NCBI RefSeq assembly: GCF_000801105.2
Contig: NC_079512.1
Coordinates: 26,305,848 to 26,369,847 of the forward strand
DNA from: Raphanus sativus
Lineage: Eukaryota; Streptophyta; Magnoliopsida; Brassicales; Brassicaceae
Direction: 5' to 3'
Length of the DNA: 64,000 bases
Made by a program: the position numbers and the translations under genes. This document shows, piece by piece, positions 1 to 12,116 of this stretch (within the stretch, counting starts at the first letter, position 1; each line of letters opens with the position of its first letter). A model generated the notes under the pieces. It made no database searches. It was not told the DNA's origin and saw only the letters and a list, made by a program, of their open reading frames with translations.

Positions 1-1756
1 TGTGTGTGTGTGTGTTTGTGCTTTAGTCCCTACAATTCAACAGTTGTCACAATAGTTTAGTAATTCCATTAGTATCACCTTTGTACAAGTTTTTACTATT
101 CTGAGTTTCCATATCTCCTCACTGTATCTTTTTTTCTTTTCTTTGTAGGCTTTTTTCTAGTCTCTCTTTCATGTAATCTTCTGATGGGGGGAAGGACTGC
201 GTGCGATATATCTCCTTGCGGACAAAAAATATTCTCCCTGGTTTGCTTTGTTTAATTAAGATTTTATGTACTACACAAAACAGTGTTTTCCTTCATAAGA
301 ACCAAATTGTTGTTCAGTTATATTCTCTTATGTTTACGTTCTATGATTAGCTCATGATTGTTCAAGTCTTAAAGAGTTTTATTAGAAATGGTTGTATATG
401 TAACAACACATAGAGGAAGAGGTTATAGTGTCTGTGTTCTTGGGGGTCCCTCTCTGATTCGTTATCGATGAGAAGCCAGAATGCCACCAAACTCATTGTC
501 TCCAACCAGATAAAGCAATCGAACATATGTCTTTTCTTTTGATTCATCATACATTTCATCTAATCAGACCCATTGCAAAGTGTTGTTGTAAGGTCTACAT
601 CCAGATATAAAATATGTTATCTCGAAACATTAATAAATATATAAACCAGTTGGATGAATCCTATTGGGCGTTGTTGAGATTGGAGAATGAGAGAAGAAAC
701 ATGAGGCGGTTAAAGAGAGCATGCAACTGGATGTGCAGTTCACGCACCGATCCCTATTACTTTATCTTCTTTGCAACAACTAGATGTCTTGGATTGTTTT
801 CTTAGACATGCTTACAAAGTTACAATAGCTTCTTTTTCGCAGAAATGTTAGTACCAAGAGAAACTATACTAATGTAAAACTGGATATAAGTGGCCCATGT
901 GTGATATGAGTCATCTGACTATAAACTTTACTTTCATCACGGGCATGCTTCAAACTTATAAGAGGAACAAAACAATAATAAAATTAAAGTTAGACATTCT
1001 TTCATTTTCGCATAATTGACCCACTTAGATTATGAATGCAAATTATTCTTCTTCCTTCTCTTTCTTTATGCCCAACCTATCTTGTACTTCATGTAATTGC
1101 TGCCAGCTTTTCTTCTTCTCAAAGCATTTCCAGTCCAAATATCAAAATCAAACGAGGTTTTTAGAAATAATATAATCAAAACATTAAATTTTATGTTCAC
1201 TTTGACTTTCGTAAGAGATCGATAAAAAAAGAAGAAGCATGCTGAACAATATATTTATGATAGGATGTAGTTGACGAACGAATAATTAATTAGAAAAAGA
1301 CAGCAACTATTCTACACTAAATTATTAACAGCAACGAATATCTCTTCTCTTTACAATATTTTTTCAGGCACGGAAGTAAGTTGTCTTTAGCTGGACATGG
1401 ACGGCATGTCGGAAACATCCGTGTGTTCCTACCAAACCGAACCGGTTAAAGATACGGTTTCCTTTAAAATCTGTTTGTAAATGTATCCAATCCCCGGTTT
1501 AATTCCGGTTATTAATACTTAAACCGTACAATTTGGAAAAGGAAAAAAAATCCCTAGATTACTATTACTAATCTCCTTACAGTTGAGCCAGATCCGTCTC
1601 ACTAAAAGTCTCTCCCTTGTCCCTCGAAGATTGACACTTTTCCGGCGTTTTCGTCTCACCGTCGTCTTCCTCTCGCCTTAGCTTCATCGAAGTCGTCTTC
1701 TGCTTCGTCTGTTGGTGTAAACCGAAACCAAACTTAAGTTCTCTACGCACTGTACG
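1..1756. other. Upstream region and leader of SYP132
   Basis: The window opens with a short TG microsatellite (1-14). I see no supported gene up to the syntaxin start at 1757. Open frames near 362-559 and 614-805 have no recognisable content. About 1560-1756 is likely the 5' untranslated leader of SYP132, since it is less AT-rich and runs directly into the first coding exon. Confidence 0.5.
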
Positions 1757-4344
1757 ATGAACGATCTTCTTAAGGTGAGATATTTTAGGGGTTTTGTTGA
1801 GTTTGAATTCGAGGTGCTGATTATTATCTAATGTGGATGCTGATTTTCCAAAATTAGGACACTTTCTTATGTTCTGCAATTGAAATTTGAGAATGTAATT
1901 AACTATAATGTAATGATACTATCTGATTATTTGGTCAAAAGCTTAGCCTTTTCTGTTTTTTTTTTAATCCATCTGAGACTTAACTCTTGTGAGGGGTTTA
2001 TATGCTAATCCATATTGTGTTCCAACTTTTTAATTGATTACTCTTTTTTCTTTTTCTTGTAGGGTTCGTTTGAGCTTCCACGGGGAGAATCTTCTAGACA
2101 AAGTGATGTCGAGCTAGGTGAACAAGGAGGTGATCAAGGTTTAGAAGATTTCTTCAAGAAGGTGATCCCTCGTCTCTGTAATACTCGAGTGCTATACATT
2201 TGCTCTAAACCCACTTGATCTGCTGCCTAAACGTGTCCTCTTTTTGTCTTCTTAGGTTCAAGACATTGACAAGCAATATGAAAAGCTTAATAAGCTTCTT
2301 AAGAAACTTCAGGTACATATAATAATATAAACCAATTACTCTCTTTTTTTTACCATACACCATTATCTTCATGTAATGTGGTGCTATACATGGTATCAAT
2401 GTTTGTTGAATTTCCTTCTTTAAGAGTGATGATTCTGTTGCATTACCTGTGTTAAACCCTATAGGCTGCCCATGAGGAGTCCAAGGCTGTGACCAAAGCT
2501 CCTGCCATGAAGGGTATGTTTGTCTCTTTTGTTCATTCCTGTTCTTCCAGAACTATTACAAGCCAGGGAAAATTAAATATTGGGATTTATTGATAGAAGC
2601 AAATAAGTTTCAATGATCATTAGGGCTAGCTTGCACTAGCAGTGGATACAATGAACTTTAGCTTAAGCATGTACTCCACTGGAGCTACAAATCAAGCATT
2701 GGATGAACTAACTGTTCATGTCTGAGAATTCTGAGACGAGACAGCATAGATCTTAACTTAGATGTACCTTTAAGCAGCCACGATTCTTGTTTTTTTAAAA
2801 CCACTTGAGACTCTAGTGTTAGTGTTTGCCATAAGCTGACATGTATTCTGGTGCTTTCGTGTCTTGACACCATATGTAATGAACAGCAATAAAGAAGAAA
2901 ATGGAAAAAGACGTTGATGAAGTCGGAAGTATTGCTCGTTTCATAAAGGGCAAACTCGAGGAGCTAGACAGAGAGGTAGAGTCACTGCCCCCCTTTTATC
3001 CTTCAAACTTTGCGGTTGCTGATTTTTATCTGTTTCTTTTATATTAATAAAATATTCATTCAAAATGTTGTAGAACTTGGCAAATAGACAAAAACCTGGG
3101 TGTGGGAAAGGGTCTGGTGTGGATCGATCAAGAACAGCGACCACACTGTGAGCATTCTTGTTGTTATCTCAGTCATTAGTTTTTAATGTCTTATGTTGGC
3201 AAGACCTTTATGATCTTTCTTTCTCTGCAACAGTTCCTTAAAGAAGAAGTTTAAAGACAAGATGGCCGAGTTCCAGGTGAGATATGAAGAGAAAAAGAAA
3301 AAAAAAACTTTTTGAAGATTATATGAAAACTCTCGAATTAACATTGTCACTTGTTGTAGGTTCTAAGAGAAAACATCCAACAAGAGTATCGCGAGGTGGT
3401 TGACAGGCGTATTTATACAGGTATGCACTTCATTGGTGTATATGAGATTGTTTACTTTAATTTATCTCTTTTTACTTCTCCTTCTTATTTTTTTCTGTGC
3501 GTTTGTGTGTTTCCTTTGCATTAGTAACTGGAGAGCGAGCAGATGAAGATGTAAGTAAAGTAGAGTCTGTGTGTTTTATTATGGTCTCACAAGTTTAAAC
3601 AAAAGAAAAAAACTCACTTCTTTGCCTTTTTCTTGAGTTGCAGACAATTGATGAGTTGATTGAAACTGGAAACAGCGAACAGATCTTCCAGAAAGCGATT
3701 CAAGAGCAAGGAAGAGGACAGGTCTGAGCCTTTTCTCACTTTCCAATGTGTTAAAAAAATGTATATAAACAATCCAATATCTTGAACCTGCAAATTATTT
3801 TCTCTCTCTCAGGTGATGGACACGTTGGCGGAAATTCAAGAACGTCATGATGCTGTCAGAGACTTGGAAAAGAAACTTCTTGACTTACAACAAGTATGTT
3901 TGATTTCATTAAATCTCGCACACAAGATGAACCAGCTTTGAGCTGAGTTTGATGCAATCTATTTTAATCAAAACTCTTTTGTCTTTGTGATAATCAAGAG
4001 GTTCGGTTCCCCTTTGTTGCAGATTTTCATGGACATGGCAGTTTTGGTTGATGCACAAGGAGAAATGCTTGACAACATAGAATCTCAGGTAAGTGAGTAC
4101 ACACTCTCGACATGAATGCATTGTGGTAGTGGTAACTGATGATGAATTTGTGTTGTTGGCAAATGTTATTCAGGTGTCAAATGCGGTAGATCACGTGCAA
4201 TCAGGGAACACGGCTCTTCAAAGAGCAAAGAGCTTACAGAAGAGCTCAAGAAAATGGATGTGTATCGCAATCATCATACTACTCATTGTTGTCGCAGTGA
4301 TCGTTGTTGGTGTCCTCAAGCCTTGGCAAAACAAGAATGCTTGA
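1757..4344 (+). CDS. SYP132: Qa-SNARE syntaxin, SYP132-like
   Basis: Plasma-membrane syntaxin (Qa-SNARE) for secretory vesicle fusion. In Arabidopsis SYP132 acts in secretion, cytokinesis and defence. Thirteen exons: 1757-1774, 2063-2161, 2256-2312, 2465-2513, 2887-2975, 3074-3147, 3234-3276, 3360-3420, 3525-3550, 3644-3721, 3813-3893, 4023-4088, 4174-4344. They join to 912 nt, 303 residues, close to the 304 of Arabidopsis. The start [14 protein letters not shown] matches the family. An N-terminal three-helix region (about 30-160) precedes the SNARE motif (about 205-265), whose central-layer Gln lies in [10 protein letters not shown]-terminal anchor begins at [10 protein letters not shown] (about 275-295), followed by a short basic tail. 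All introns are GT-AG and the frame is intact, so the gene looks functional. It corresponds to At5g08080 and fixes the left end of the syntenic block. Confidence 0.93.
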
Positions 4345-4549
4345 AGAGGAAAACAAAGCATGTATTAACAAACAGACAAACCATCACTACGTTACGTACG
4401 GCTTTGATTGAATTGAGTGTTTGTGAAATGTGTGAGTGAAGCTTGTGTGTTTTTTACCAAGATACCCAAAAAATGAAATTCTATAATATTCTTTTTCAAT
4501 TGGATCAAACAAACCAATTTAATTACTCTACTACATGTACACTTTCATG

Positions 4550-5010
4550 AAAGTTTCTCCTTGAAACAGCATCTTGATTTTCTTGAAACTTGATAGCTCT
4601 TGTCAAGAGCAGCTTCTCTGTCAGATCAAGTTTGATATAGTGCTATAGAGAAGATAGCTAGAGAAAAGCAGCTATTTAACATTTAAAGAAGGTAGCAGAG
4701 TATTATCAGCAACTCAAAACAATCTTATTCTCAGAAATATGTATTCTCTAAAGATTCACAAGAAACAAAGCTGAAGACACACAAGAGAGAGAGAGAAAAA
4801 AGGGTTTAACCCTTGTGTCTGATAACTGTAACTGCATAAAGTTGATCAGCATCTCCTTTTCAGCAACCAATTGTATTGCTTCTTCAAGCTTCTCTTGCAT
4901 ATCTCTATATTAATTTTGTCTGCAAGTCACATGCTCTCTAAGTCTTAAAGTAAGTTTTTCCTTTTCTTGACTAGCCACAGCAGTTTTTCACTCATCTTCT
5001 CTACTATCGA
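4550..5010 (-). pseudogene. Decayed MPB2C-like fragment, left copy
   Basis: The minus strand preserves pieces of a coiled-coil protein. About 4805-4905 reads MQEKLEEAIQLVAEKEM and MQLQLSDT. Downstream, about 4560-4640 reads DREAALDK, then in a shifted frame TRAIKFQENQDAV. These match the middle of MPB2C (movement-protein-binding 2C, a microtubule-associated plant protein, At5g08120) and closely resemble the second copy at 10270-10370. Exons on either side are gone or degraded, and frames do not join. I read it as a relic of a duplicated MPB2C, in the same orientation as the other copy, with the eEF2 gene between them. Confidence 0.7.
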
Positions 5011-5651
5011 TTCACAACATTGTTTTTACCCTCTTCTTTCTTTACTGAGACTGTTTGAGAGGCATTTTCTTCCCTTTAAAATCAAGTTACATGGAAAAAC
5101 AAGTGATATATAGCCAAGCCTTACCAAAGAAGTCACCTTGAGAGATCCATTTGACAAGTGAAATACTAGATTCATCTTACTAACAACTACAGTCAAGTTT
5201 TTTTAACCAAAGTCTTAAGAAATACCAAGAAAGATGAAGCTGATAAGTGAAGCAATGGACATATCAACATTGTTTTGATGCACGAGGGACCCTTTTTTCA
5301 ATGACAAGTCTCTGTCGACAATGTTTCTAATTGTGTTTTTAACAAAACCACATCTTCTGTACCCCTGCAAGGTAAGTAAGTATCAACCTAATGGTTTGGC
5401 TTGGAGTCTAACATCCCAGGCTTGCAATACATACCAGCATATAAGACCGTCCTAAAAAACAAGATAATAATAGAGTGCAAAGAGTAAAATATTTGCGAAC
5501 ACTGACAAACCAGTTCTCAACTAAAAAGTATTAAAGGGGAGATGGCCAGAGATAAAAGTCATACTCAATCCATCATAACAACAAAACAGAAAACAAAGAG
5601 ATCAAAAGGTGACCAGAGTGAAATATAAAGAGAGGTGGTCTTGTTGATGGC

Positions 5652-5652
<1 letters not shown>
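5011..5652. other. Spacer and 3' flank of eEF2
   Basis: No gene is supported here. The right part, next to the eEF2 stop, is probably its 3' untranslated region. The rest is unremarkable AT-rich DNA. Confidence 0.4.

Positions 5653-5693
<41 letters not shown>
5653..5693. repeat. (GCT)n / (GCA)n microsatellite at the eEF2 stop codon
   Basis: Forty-one bases of pure GCT repeat on the plus strand, abutting the TAA stop of eEF2 (5694-5696). In the mRNA the stop is followed directly by 13 GCA triplets, then GCG GCC. The repeat is therefore in frame with the gene but outside it. Confidence 0.95.
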
Positions 5694-5695
<2 letters not shown>

Positions 5696-8413
5696 ACAGC
5701 TTGTCTTCGAAGTCAGACAATGGAGTCATCTGCTCCTTCATACCCTTCCTCTTCCTGATGTCAGCCACCAGAGTTGAAGCCTGCGATCCTGCCTCCAGAG
5801 GGTCAGACGACATCATCTCCCAATGATCAAACACACATTGTGGGAAGGCCTGTCCTGAGGTTGCTGCCCTAAGCTGACTCGAGAATCCGAATGACTCCAC
5901 CACTGGCAAGTAAGCCTTGATGTTGTACAATGGTGTTCCTGGCCTCTGCATCTCCTCAAACACATGTCCACGCTTCTGATTCAGCACACTGTAGATTCCA
6001 CCAAGTGCTCCCTCTGGTGCTTGGATCTCCACCATGTAAACCGGCTCCAACAGTCTGGGCTTGGCAGTGAGCTGCGAGGCGTAGATAACCCTCCTCGCTG
6101 TTGGGATAACCTGACCACCACCTCTGTGGATTGCATCAGAGTGGAGCACCACATCACAAACCTCAAAGCAGATTCCTCTCATATTCTCATCACACAAAGG
6201 ACCTTCCTTGGACGCCCACTGGAACCCAGCAACAACGGAATCCTTGATTTCATTTAGGTACTGAACTCCCTTACACATGTCGACAACCATGTTGGGCCCT
6301 GTGGTTTCAGGTCCAAACGCCCAGATCTTCTTTGCAAGATCCTTGTCCCAGCCGAACTCCTCTGCCAAGATCTTGGAACGGATCTTGGGATCATCTCTCG
6401 GACCAATACGGCCATCATCAATTGCCTCCGCAAGACCGTCCTCCAAGGGCCTAGCCTCCATGTAGAGACGGTTATGCTTGTTTGGGGATTTGCTCATCAC
6501 GGTACGGACGGATCGTTCCAAAACAGTCTCACGGAATGAGACAACAGGGTCTGACTTGACGATCTCAGCACCACCCATGAAATCATCCTGAAGATCCTTC
6601 AGACAAATCTCAAGATGAAGCTCTCCAGCACCAGCAACAATGTGCTCACCTGACTCCTCCATTGTGCACACAACCATAGGGTCGGACTTGGCCAGTCTCT
6701 TAAGTCCCTCAACAAGCTTGGGAAGATCAGAAGCGACCTTGCACTGAACAGCAACACGGACAACAGGGGACACAGAAAACTTCATTGCGCGAATAGGGTG
6801 GGCATCAACTTCTTTCTCATTCGTCAGCGTAGCATTCTTGGTGATGAACTGATCAAGACCAACCATAGCAACAGTGTTACCACAAGGAACATCCTCAACA
6901 GTCTCTTGCCTCTTTCCCATCCAGATGACAGTCCTCTGGACACTCTTGACGTACAGGTCTTTCTTCTCCCCAGGAACAAAGTTGGGACCCATGATCCTGA
7001 CTTTCATACCAGTGGACACCTTCCCAGAGAAGACACGACCAAAAGCAAAGAATCTACCCTTGTCCGAGGCTGGAATCATCTTAGAAACGTAGAGCATGAG
7101 AGGGCCATTTGGATCACAGTTCCTGATGGCAGTGGCATACTGATCATCAAGGGGACCTTCGTACAAGTTCTCAACACGGTACCTCTGTGCAGTATGGGGA
7201 GATGGAAGGTGAAAGATCATCATCTCAAGTAGTGCAGTACTTGCAGGGAGCCACGTTTGCATGACACGCTTCATCAAAGGTTTACCCATGAGCTCCTTCT
7301 CATCGGACTTCATCTGAACACCAAGCTTCTGCAACATAGGCCACAACTTGTCCTTCTGATCATTCATGCAAGTAGCAATGATTTGCTTGATGGGTTCATA
7401 ACAGAACTGGACAAACCCACGCTTGCAGGTGGCAGAACCAGTGTTCTTGCCGCTCCATTTCCTGGTTGCAGGGTCAAAGAAATTCTCACCCCACAGCCTC
7501 TCCATCATCTTAGTCTCATCAACACCGAACTTGGAAGCATACATCTTGGCAAAGTTGGTGAGAGTGAAAGCCCATCCGTGGAGACCAGCAGAGAAGGCAA
7601 CGGTTCCCTTCTCAGGGTAAACCTGAACATCACCAAGCAGAGGGTCCTCGTACGTCGCCATGATGACATTAGCATTCTCGATAACCCTCTGGAAAGTCTG
7701 GTAAGCCTCTTCACCGTCAACCTGAAGCTCAAGAAAACACCTGTCCATCTTGTTAACAGTCAGAACGGGCCTAATCCTCTCACCAAGGGCCTGACGGAGC
7801 ACAGTCTCGGTCTGGACACAGACACCTTCGATGCAGTCAACCACGACGAGAGCACCGTCAGTAATACGGAGAGCAGCAGTGACCTCAGAGGAAAAGTCAA
7901 CGTGGCCAGGAGAGTCAATGAGATTGATGAGGTACTCGTTACCATCTCTGGCCCCAGTGAAACTCTTCAAGGAAGCATCAGTCATCTCGTAGTAGAGAGA
8001 AATACCGGTGGACTTGATGGTGATACCACGTTCAGCCTCGTCAGCACGAGTGTCAGTCATACGGACATCACCAGCAACTTCTTGGGCAATGATACCAGCA
8101 GCAGCAACCAAGGAGTCAGTGAGGGTGGATTTACCTGTTAATCACAAGATATATAAAAGAATAAGTTCAAAAATATATATAAAAAAGCATTAAAGAAAAG
8201 AGAACAAGTAAAGACAGTACCGTGGTCGACATGGGCAATAACGGACATATTACGGATGTTGTGTTTGTAGTCCATAATCCTACGAAGCTCATCAGCTGTG
8301 AACTTCACCTACAAGTTATAAATTAAAAAAAAAAATGTATTTAGCTTAGAATCAACAAGGCAAGTAACAACGTAAAAGATATATAACATAAACGAAACAA
8401 GAAGGCTTACCAT
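5694..8413 (-). CDS. LOS1: Elongation factor 2 (eEF2)
   Basis: Cytosolic translation elongation factor 2, the GTPase that moves tRNA and mRNA through the ribosome. Coding exons on the minus strand: 8411-8413 (only the ATG), 8221-8308, 5694-8134. They total 2532 nt, 843 residues, the usual plant length. The GTPase motifs are AHVDHGKST (about 26-34), DSPGHVD and TVNKMD. Domain IV carries [10 protein letters not shown], whose His (near residue 700) is the site of diphthamide modification. The C-terminus is DFEDKL. The start follows from [20 protein letters not shown]. The ATG is separated from codon 2 by an intron, and a further intron lies in the leader. The gene is intact. It does not belong to the At5g08080-08391 order (Arabidopsis eEF2 is At1g56070), so it looks inserted. 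The symbol is that of the Arabidopsis orthologue family. Confidence 0.95.
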
Positions 8414-9120
8414 TTTGACTAACTTTTTTTAATAGTCACCTACGAAAGCTCTCTGCAATCACAGAAAAAAACGAATTAGTCAAAACTGAAATGAAACGAT
8501 TAAACATACATTTAATACCAAATAGATCGGAATCATCTCAGCTTGAGAGAGCAAGCAAACATTAAACGATTTCTACGATCAGATCGTTTCAAACACTAAA
8601 AAACAGCTCAGGATCAGATAGTGTTTAATATAAGGCTATTTTTTTTTTTGATCTTATCTGAGTTCCATCCTTGAAACGATTTCTACGTGATCAGATCTTA
8701 CGAAACGAATAACAACGAGTCGATGGATCGGTATATTAATAATCAAAGACGATAAACAAACAGTAAGTAGTGGTGATCTAAACATCAAACATAAGCTTAA
8801 ACGATGCATATCCAATTCAAAATAAAGCATCAACAATCGGAGAACACACTACGAACATCAACACAGTGAGAGAATAACTAACTAACCTTGGAGGAGAACG
8901 GGGAGCGAGAGGGAGAGTAGGTAGGAGGATGAGAAGAGAGCTTGAGAGAGAAAAATAGGTGTAAAGAGGCGTCAAGTGAGCGAGGTATGCCTATATGCTT
9001 CATCTCTTTTAGGGTTTTCAAAGCTGTTTTTTTCGTCAGCCTTAGTTTCGGCCCAGCAATAAGTTGGACCCAATAGGCTTATTTATGTGATTTCTCTTTA
9101 CAAGCAAAATAAAGCCCATT
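8414..9120 (-). promoter_or_regulatory. eEF2 leader with 5'UTR intron, telo-box and site II promoter elements
   Basis: Read on the minus strand, a donor CAAG|GTTAGT and an acceptor TTGCAG|AGAGC delimit a leader intron of about 434 nt at 8453-8886, ahead of the ATG-bearing exon. Upstream lie a telo-box (AAACCCTAAA, 9008-9017) and a site II core (TGGGCC, 9050-9055). These paired motifs are typical of plant translation-machinery promoters. The intron is inferred from splice signals only. Confidence 0.6.
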
Positions 9121-9689
9121 TTTGTATGGACGTTGGTGTGTGTGTGAGTGCCATGTATCGATTTGTATTAAAGACGATTCAATTCTGCAAACGTTTTACC
9201 AAGGTTTTAGCGAGTTTTTTTTTTTCTCAATCAAATCAAATCTTCTTTTATATTTTGCTTACTCTGTTTCACAGAAGAATTATTTTAATCTTAGTTACAA
9301 CGTAAGCTGAGACGTTTGCTTTTAGAGTAGTGTTTCACAAAAGCATCTCTAAGAGCATGATTAATCCAGAGTTCTTAGGGTAGGTTTAGCGGACAAGAGA
9401 TCCAGATCCTATGAGAAACATTTTATTCATTTATTAAGTTTTCATTCTCTAAAAATCAACAATATAAGCACTTGATGTAACACAGATTTTTTATTCAATA
9501 AATTTTATGTTTGCTTTTTAAAGAACATCCCTACCTTCCAACGAGTACTCTTTTTTTTTTTTTAATTGGAACGAAAACAAACCAATTACTCTATTACTTG
9601 TTGCAGTTTCATAACTGAGAGACACATTCTTGAGTAAAAACCATTACCTTCTCCAATTTTTTTCATCTACATACAAAGAAAGTAACTGA
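9121..9689. other. Intergenic, no gene seen
   Basis: AT-rich sequence with T-runs. Short open frames at 9087-9310 have no recognisable content. Confidence 0.4.
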
Positions 9690-10600
9690 AGATGATTGAG
9701 AGTATCTAAAGGCTAGTGATTGCAAGTAGGCTCGAGCTTTAGCAGCCATGGCTAGAGATTCCTCATCTTTATGCTCTTCTGTGGAACCTAAAGCTGCAAC
9801 ATAAGCTAATCTTGCGTCTTCCATTTCCCTCAGTTCAGTTTCACCTACATCATATCCTGGTTTAAAAATATAGTTGCAACCGCTTTAGATATGATCTCCA
9901 AAAGGAAGATGATCATCGCTGTGTGTTGACTTACTAGATATGAAAGATGGTCAAACTCATATGGGATTGCATCATATAATCATCCCTGTCGAGTTTCTTG
10001 GATTCTGTTTTTGCCAGAGTTTGAAATACTAGTGTGAAGGAAGAGATGTCTCCTTGAAGAGAAGCTAGATCTTCTTGAAGCTTGGTTGCTCTTGTTCCTG
10101 TTGTCTTTGCTTCTCAAGAGGGGCTTGTCTGTCTGCAAGATTGATCTAGTGAAGACAGCAAAAAAAATGCTATTAACATTTGAAGATGGTATGATAAAGT
10201 CTTTAGGCAGTCTATATTTTCTTCAAAACATGATTCAAAAGAAACAAATCTGAAGAGAGAAAAATGGGTTTTAACCTTTGTGTCTGATAACTGCAACTGC
10301 ATAGACTTGATCAGCGTCTCCTTTTCAGCAACCAATCATTTTGCTTCTTCAAGCTTCTCATGCATCTCTTTCACCTGAGTCTTTGATATTTCCACTGACT
10401 TGAAAACCTCTACTTTCTCTAATAGTTTTGTCAGCAACTCACTTACTTGCTCTCTAAGTCTTGTAAGCTCATCATTTCCTTCACCAGCCAAAGCCTTTGC
10501 GTTCTCACCGTCTTCCCTAGGACCCTACCAACTTGAAATGACCATTATACCATCACCATCTACCGCTTTTGCGCTTCACTGCACTTTTTGAATTATTTCC
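9690..10600 (-). pseudogene. MPB2C: MPB2C pseudogene, right copy
   Basis: Minus-strand sequence retains much of MPB2C (At5g08120), a microtubule-associated coiled-coil protein that binds viral movement proteins and KNOTTED1-type factors. From 10520 down to 10275 it reads REDGENAKALAGEGNDEL, LREQVSELLTKLLEKVEV and LVAEKETLIKSMQLQLSDT. At 9690-9850 the C-terminal exon reads ETELREMEDARLAYVAALGS then MAAKARAYLQSLAF. The frame is broken: a TGA replaces an Arg codon between KLEEAK and LVAEKE (about 10345), another stop lies near 10530, and the exon at about 9930-10130 is scrambled. It is a decayed gene in the expected syntenic position between SYP132 and SOB5. Confidence 0.85.
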
Positions 10601-10779
10601 TTTCTAAAAGTATATTTGTTTCCTTACCTAAGTTTGGAAAAATTAATTTGGTGGTAACATGTATTAAAGTTTCATTCTAAGTTATTTTTATGTCACTACC
10701 TGAACTTGTCGAGGGATAGTCCTGATGGGATTAAAATATGGGTAACTCATCAATCATGATCGAAATCGAAACATCCACA

Positions 10780-10969
10780 TAGTTATAGTTATAAACATAG
10801 GTACCATGGCGAATGCACGAGGAACACATGTCCTGTTTGTCGTTTTGAATTGCGTAGACATGATGCAGATTATGAGCAAAGGAAGAGCCAGAGAAGAACT
10901 AGTAGTCATGGTTTGGTTTTGTACGTCCTCTATATATGATTTCTTGGAATATTGAAGAATTAATGTGTA
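10780..10969 (+). pseudogene. RING-H2 finger pseudogene, copy 1
   Basis: The plus strand reads KHRYHGECTRNTCPVCRFEL followed by a basic tail DADYEQRKSQRRTSS. This is the second half of a RING-H2 zinc finger (HRYHxxC, CPVCR), as in the At5g08139-type E3 ligases. The segment between the His/Cys pair and the last CxxC is shortened (the usual residues around a conserved Trp are missing) and no upstream coding region remains. A Helitron interrupts its 3' flank at 10970, which resumes at 12019. Confidence 0.75.
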
Positions 10970-12018
10970 CTAGATTTTGACCCGCCTTCCAAAGGGCGGG
11001 TATATTTTTCGTTTTATATTTTTAGAAACGAATGAATTTTTATATTTTTACTTTTAATCATATTTGTGTTTTTGTTTGTAACTAAATGATTAGCAATATA
11101 TTTTGATAACTAACTGCATTAAAATAGTTAAACTAATCTTATATCAATAGGTATGTTTCTAATTTAATAGAATAGATATATTGGAATATCAAATCAACTT
11201 TTTAAAAATGATCTGAACTCGCGATTGAATCGATAAACCTAGTGACCCAAAATAAATCTAGTTTTGGATTTTGTGAAAAGTATCAATATTTAAAAACCCA
11301 ATAAATCCTGCAAAAGTCACTAAACTGGAATTCAGTTACCGGTTGAACTACTGGTTGAACCATTAGATAACCTTTTTCTTTTTAGTTATTAATTATGTTT
11401 TCAAAATATGTTTTGTATACTTAAATTCGAAATTTATTGCCATGTTAATACTATTAAATTAGGAACATGAATGAAAAATATAAATATAATTACAAATAAA
11501 AATATAAATATAAATATAAATATAAAAATTAAATTTCTAAAAAAAATATAAAAAACAAAAATATATATTGCTTTTCATCAGGGATGGTCAAGAATCTAGT
11601 AGATAAACCTTTGAAATATGAGTTTGGAAGGTGGTTACTTATAATATATATAAAATTCGAAACTGTTTAGAATAATATACTTAGTCTCTAGAATATTTTT
11701 GTTTGTTACGTACATATTTTGATTTTGGACTTAGACATAGGCTATATTATTAGGTAAGAAAGAAGAGTAAGGAAAAAAAAACAAAAATATATTGTCCAAC
11801 ATTTTTCTGTGTTAAAAAAAAAATAGTGTCCAACACTTTTGATGATGCGATATTAATAGTCTTTAAAAATAGGATGGTAGTGGGTGGTTATCAAAATCGA
11901 AGGTTGACTTTATTTTAAGTTATATTATAGGTTATGCAACTATTTTTTAGATTTCATTTTATTTTAAATTGGACTGAACTAATATCAATTGAACATGTTC
12001 CAAAATTAATAGTATTGA
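10970..12018 (-). mobile_element. Non-autonomous Helitron, minus orientation
   Basis: The 3' terminus is at the left: CTAG (10970-10973), then a GC hairpin CCCGCC...GGCGGG. The 5' terminus at the right reads, on the minus strand, TCAATACTATTAATTTTG. The flanks are A on the left and T on the right, the A|T target expected for Helitrons. The interior is AT-rich with no coding. The interrupted host sequence (tail of the RING pseudogene) continues after 12018, matching copy 2 at 12117. The right border is less certain than the left; GA|T at 12029 is an alternative. Confidence 0.7.
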
Positions 12019-12116
12019 TATATGTTCGATGAATTTGGATTGAGTCAAGCTTTATCTTAGTTCTTTATGTTTTATCTTGTATTGTGTGTGATCAATGTAT
12101 TGTTTATGCAATTCAT

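Noticed and set aside
5635..5826. Plus-strand frame with a poly-alanine tract
   Set aside because: It is the antisense of the GCA repeat and the eEF2 C-terminus; no independent support.
6798..8141. Long plus-strand frames opposite eEF2 (144 and 294 codons)
   Set aside because: Highly expressed genes with biased codons often leave long antisense frames; the minus-strand frame is a complete eEF2.
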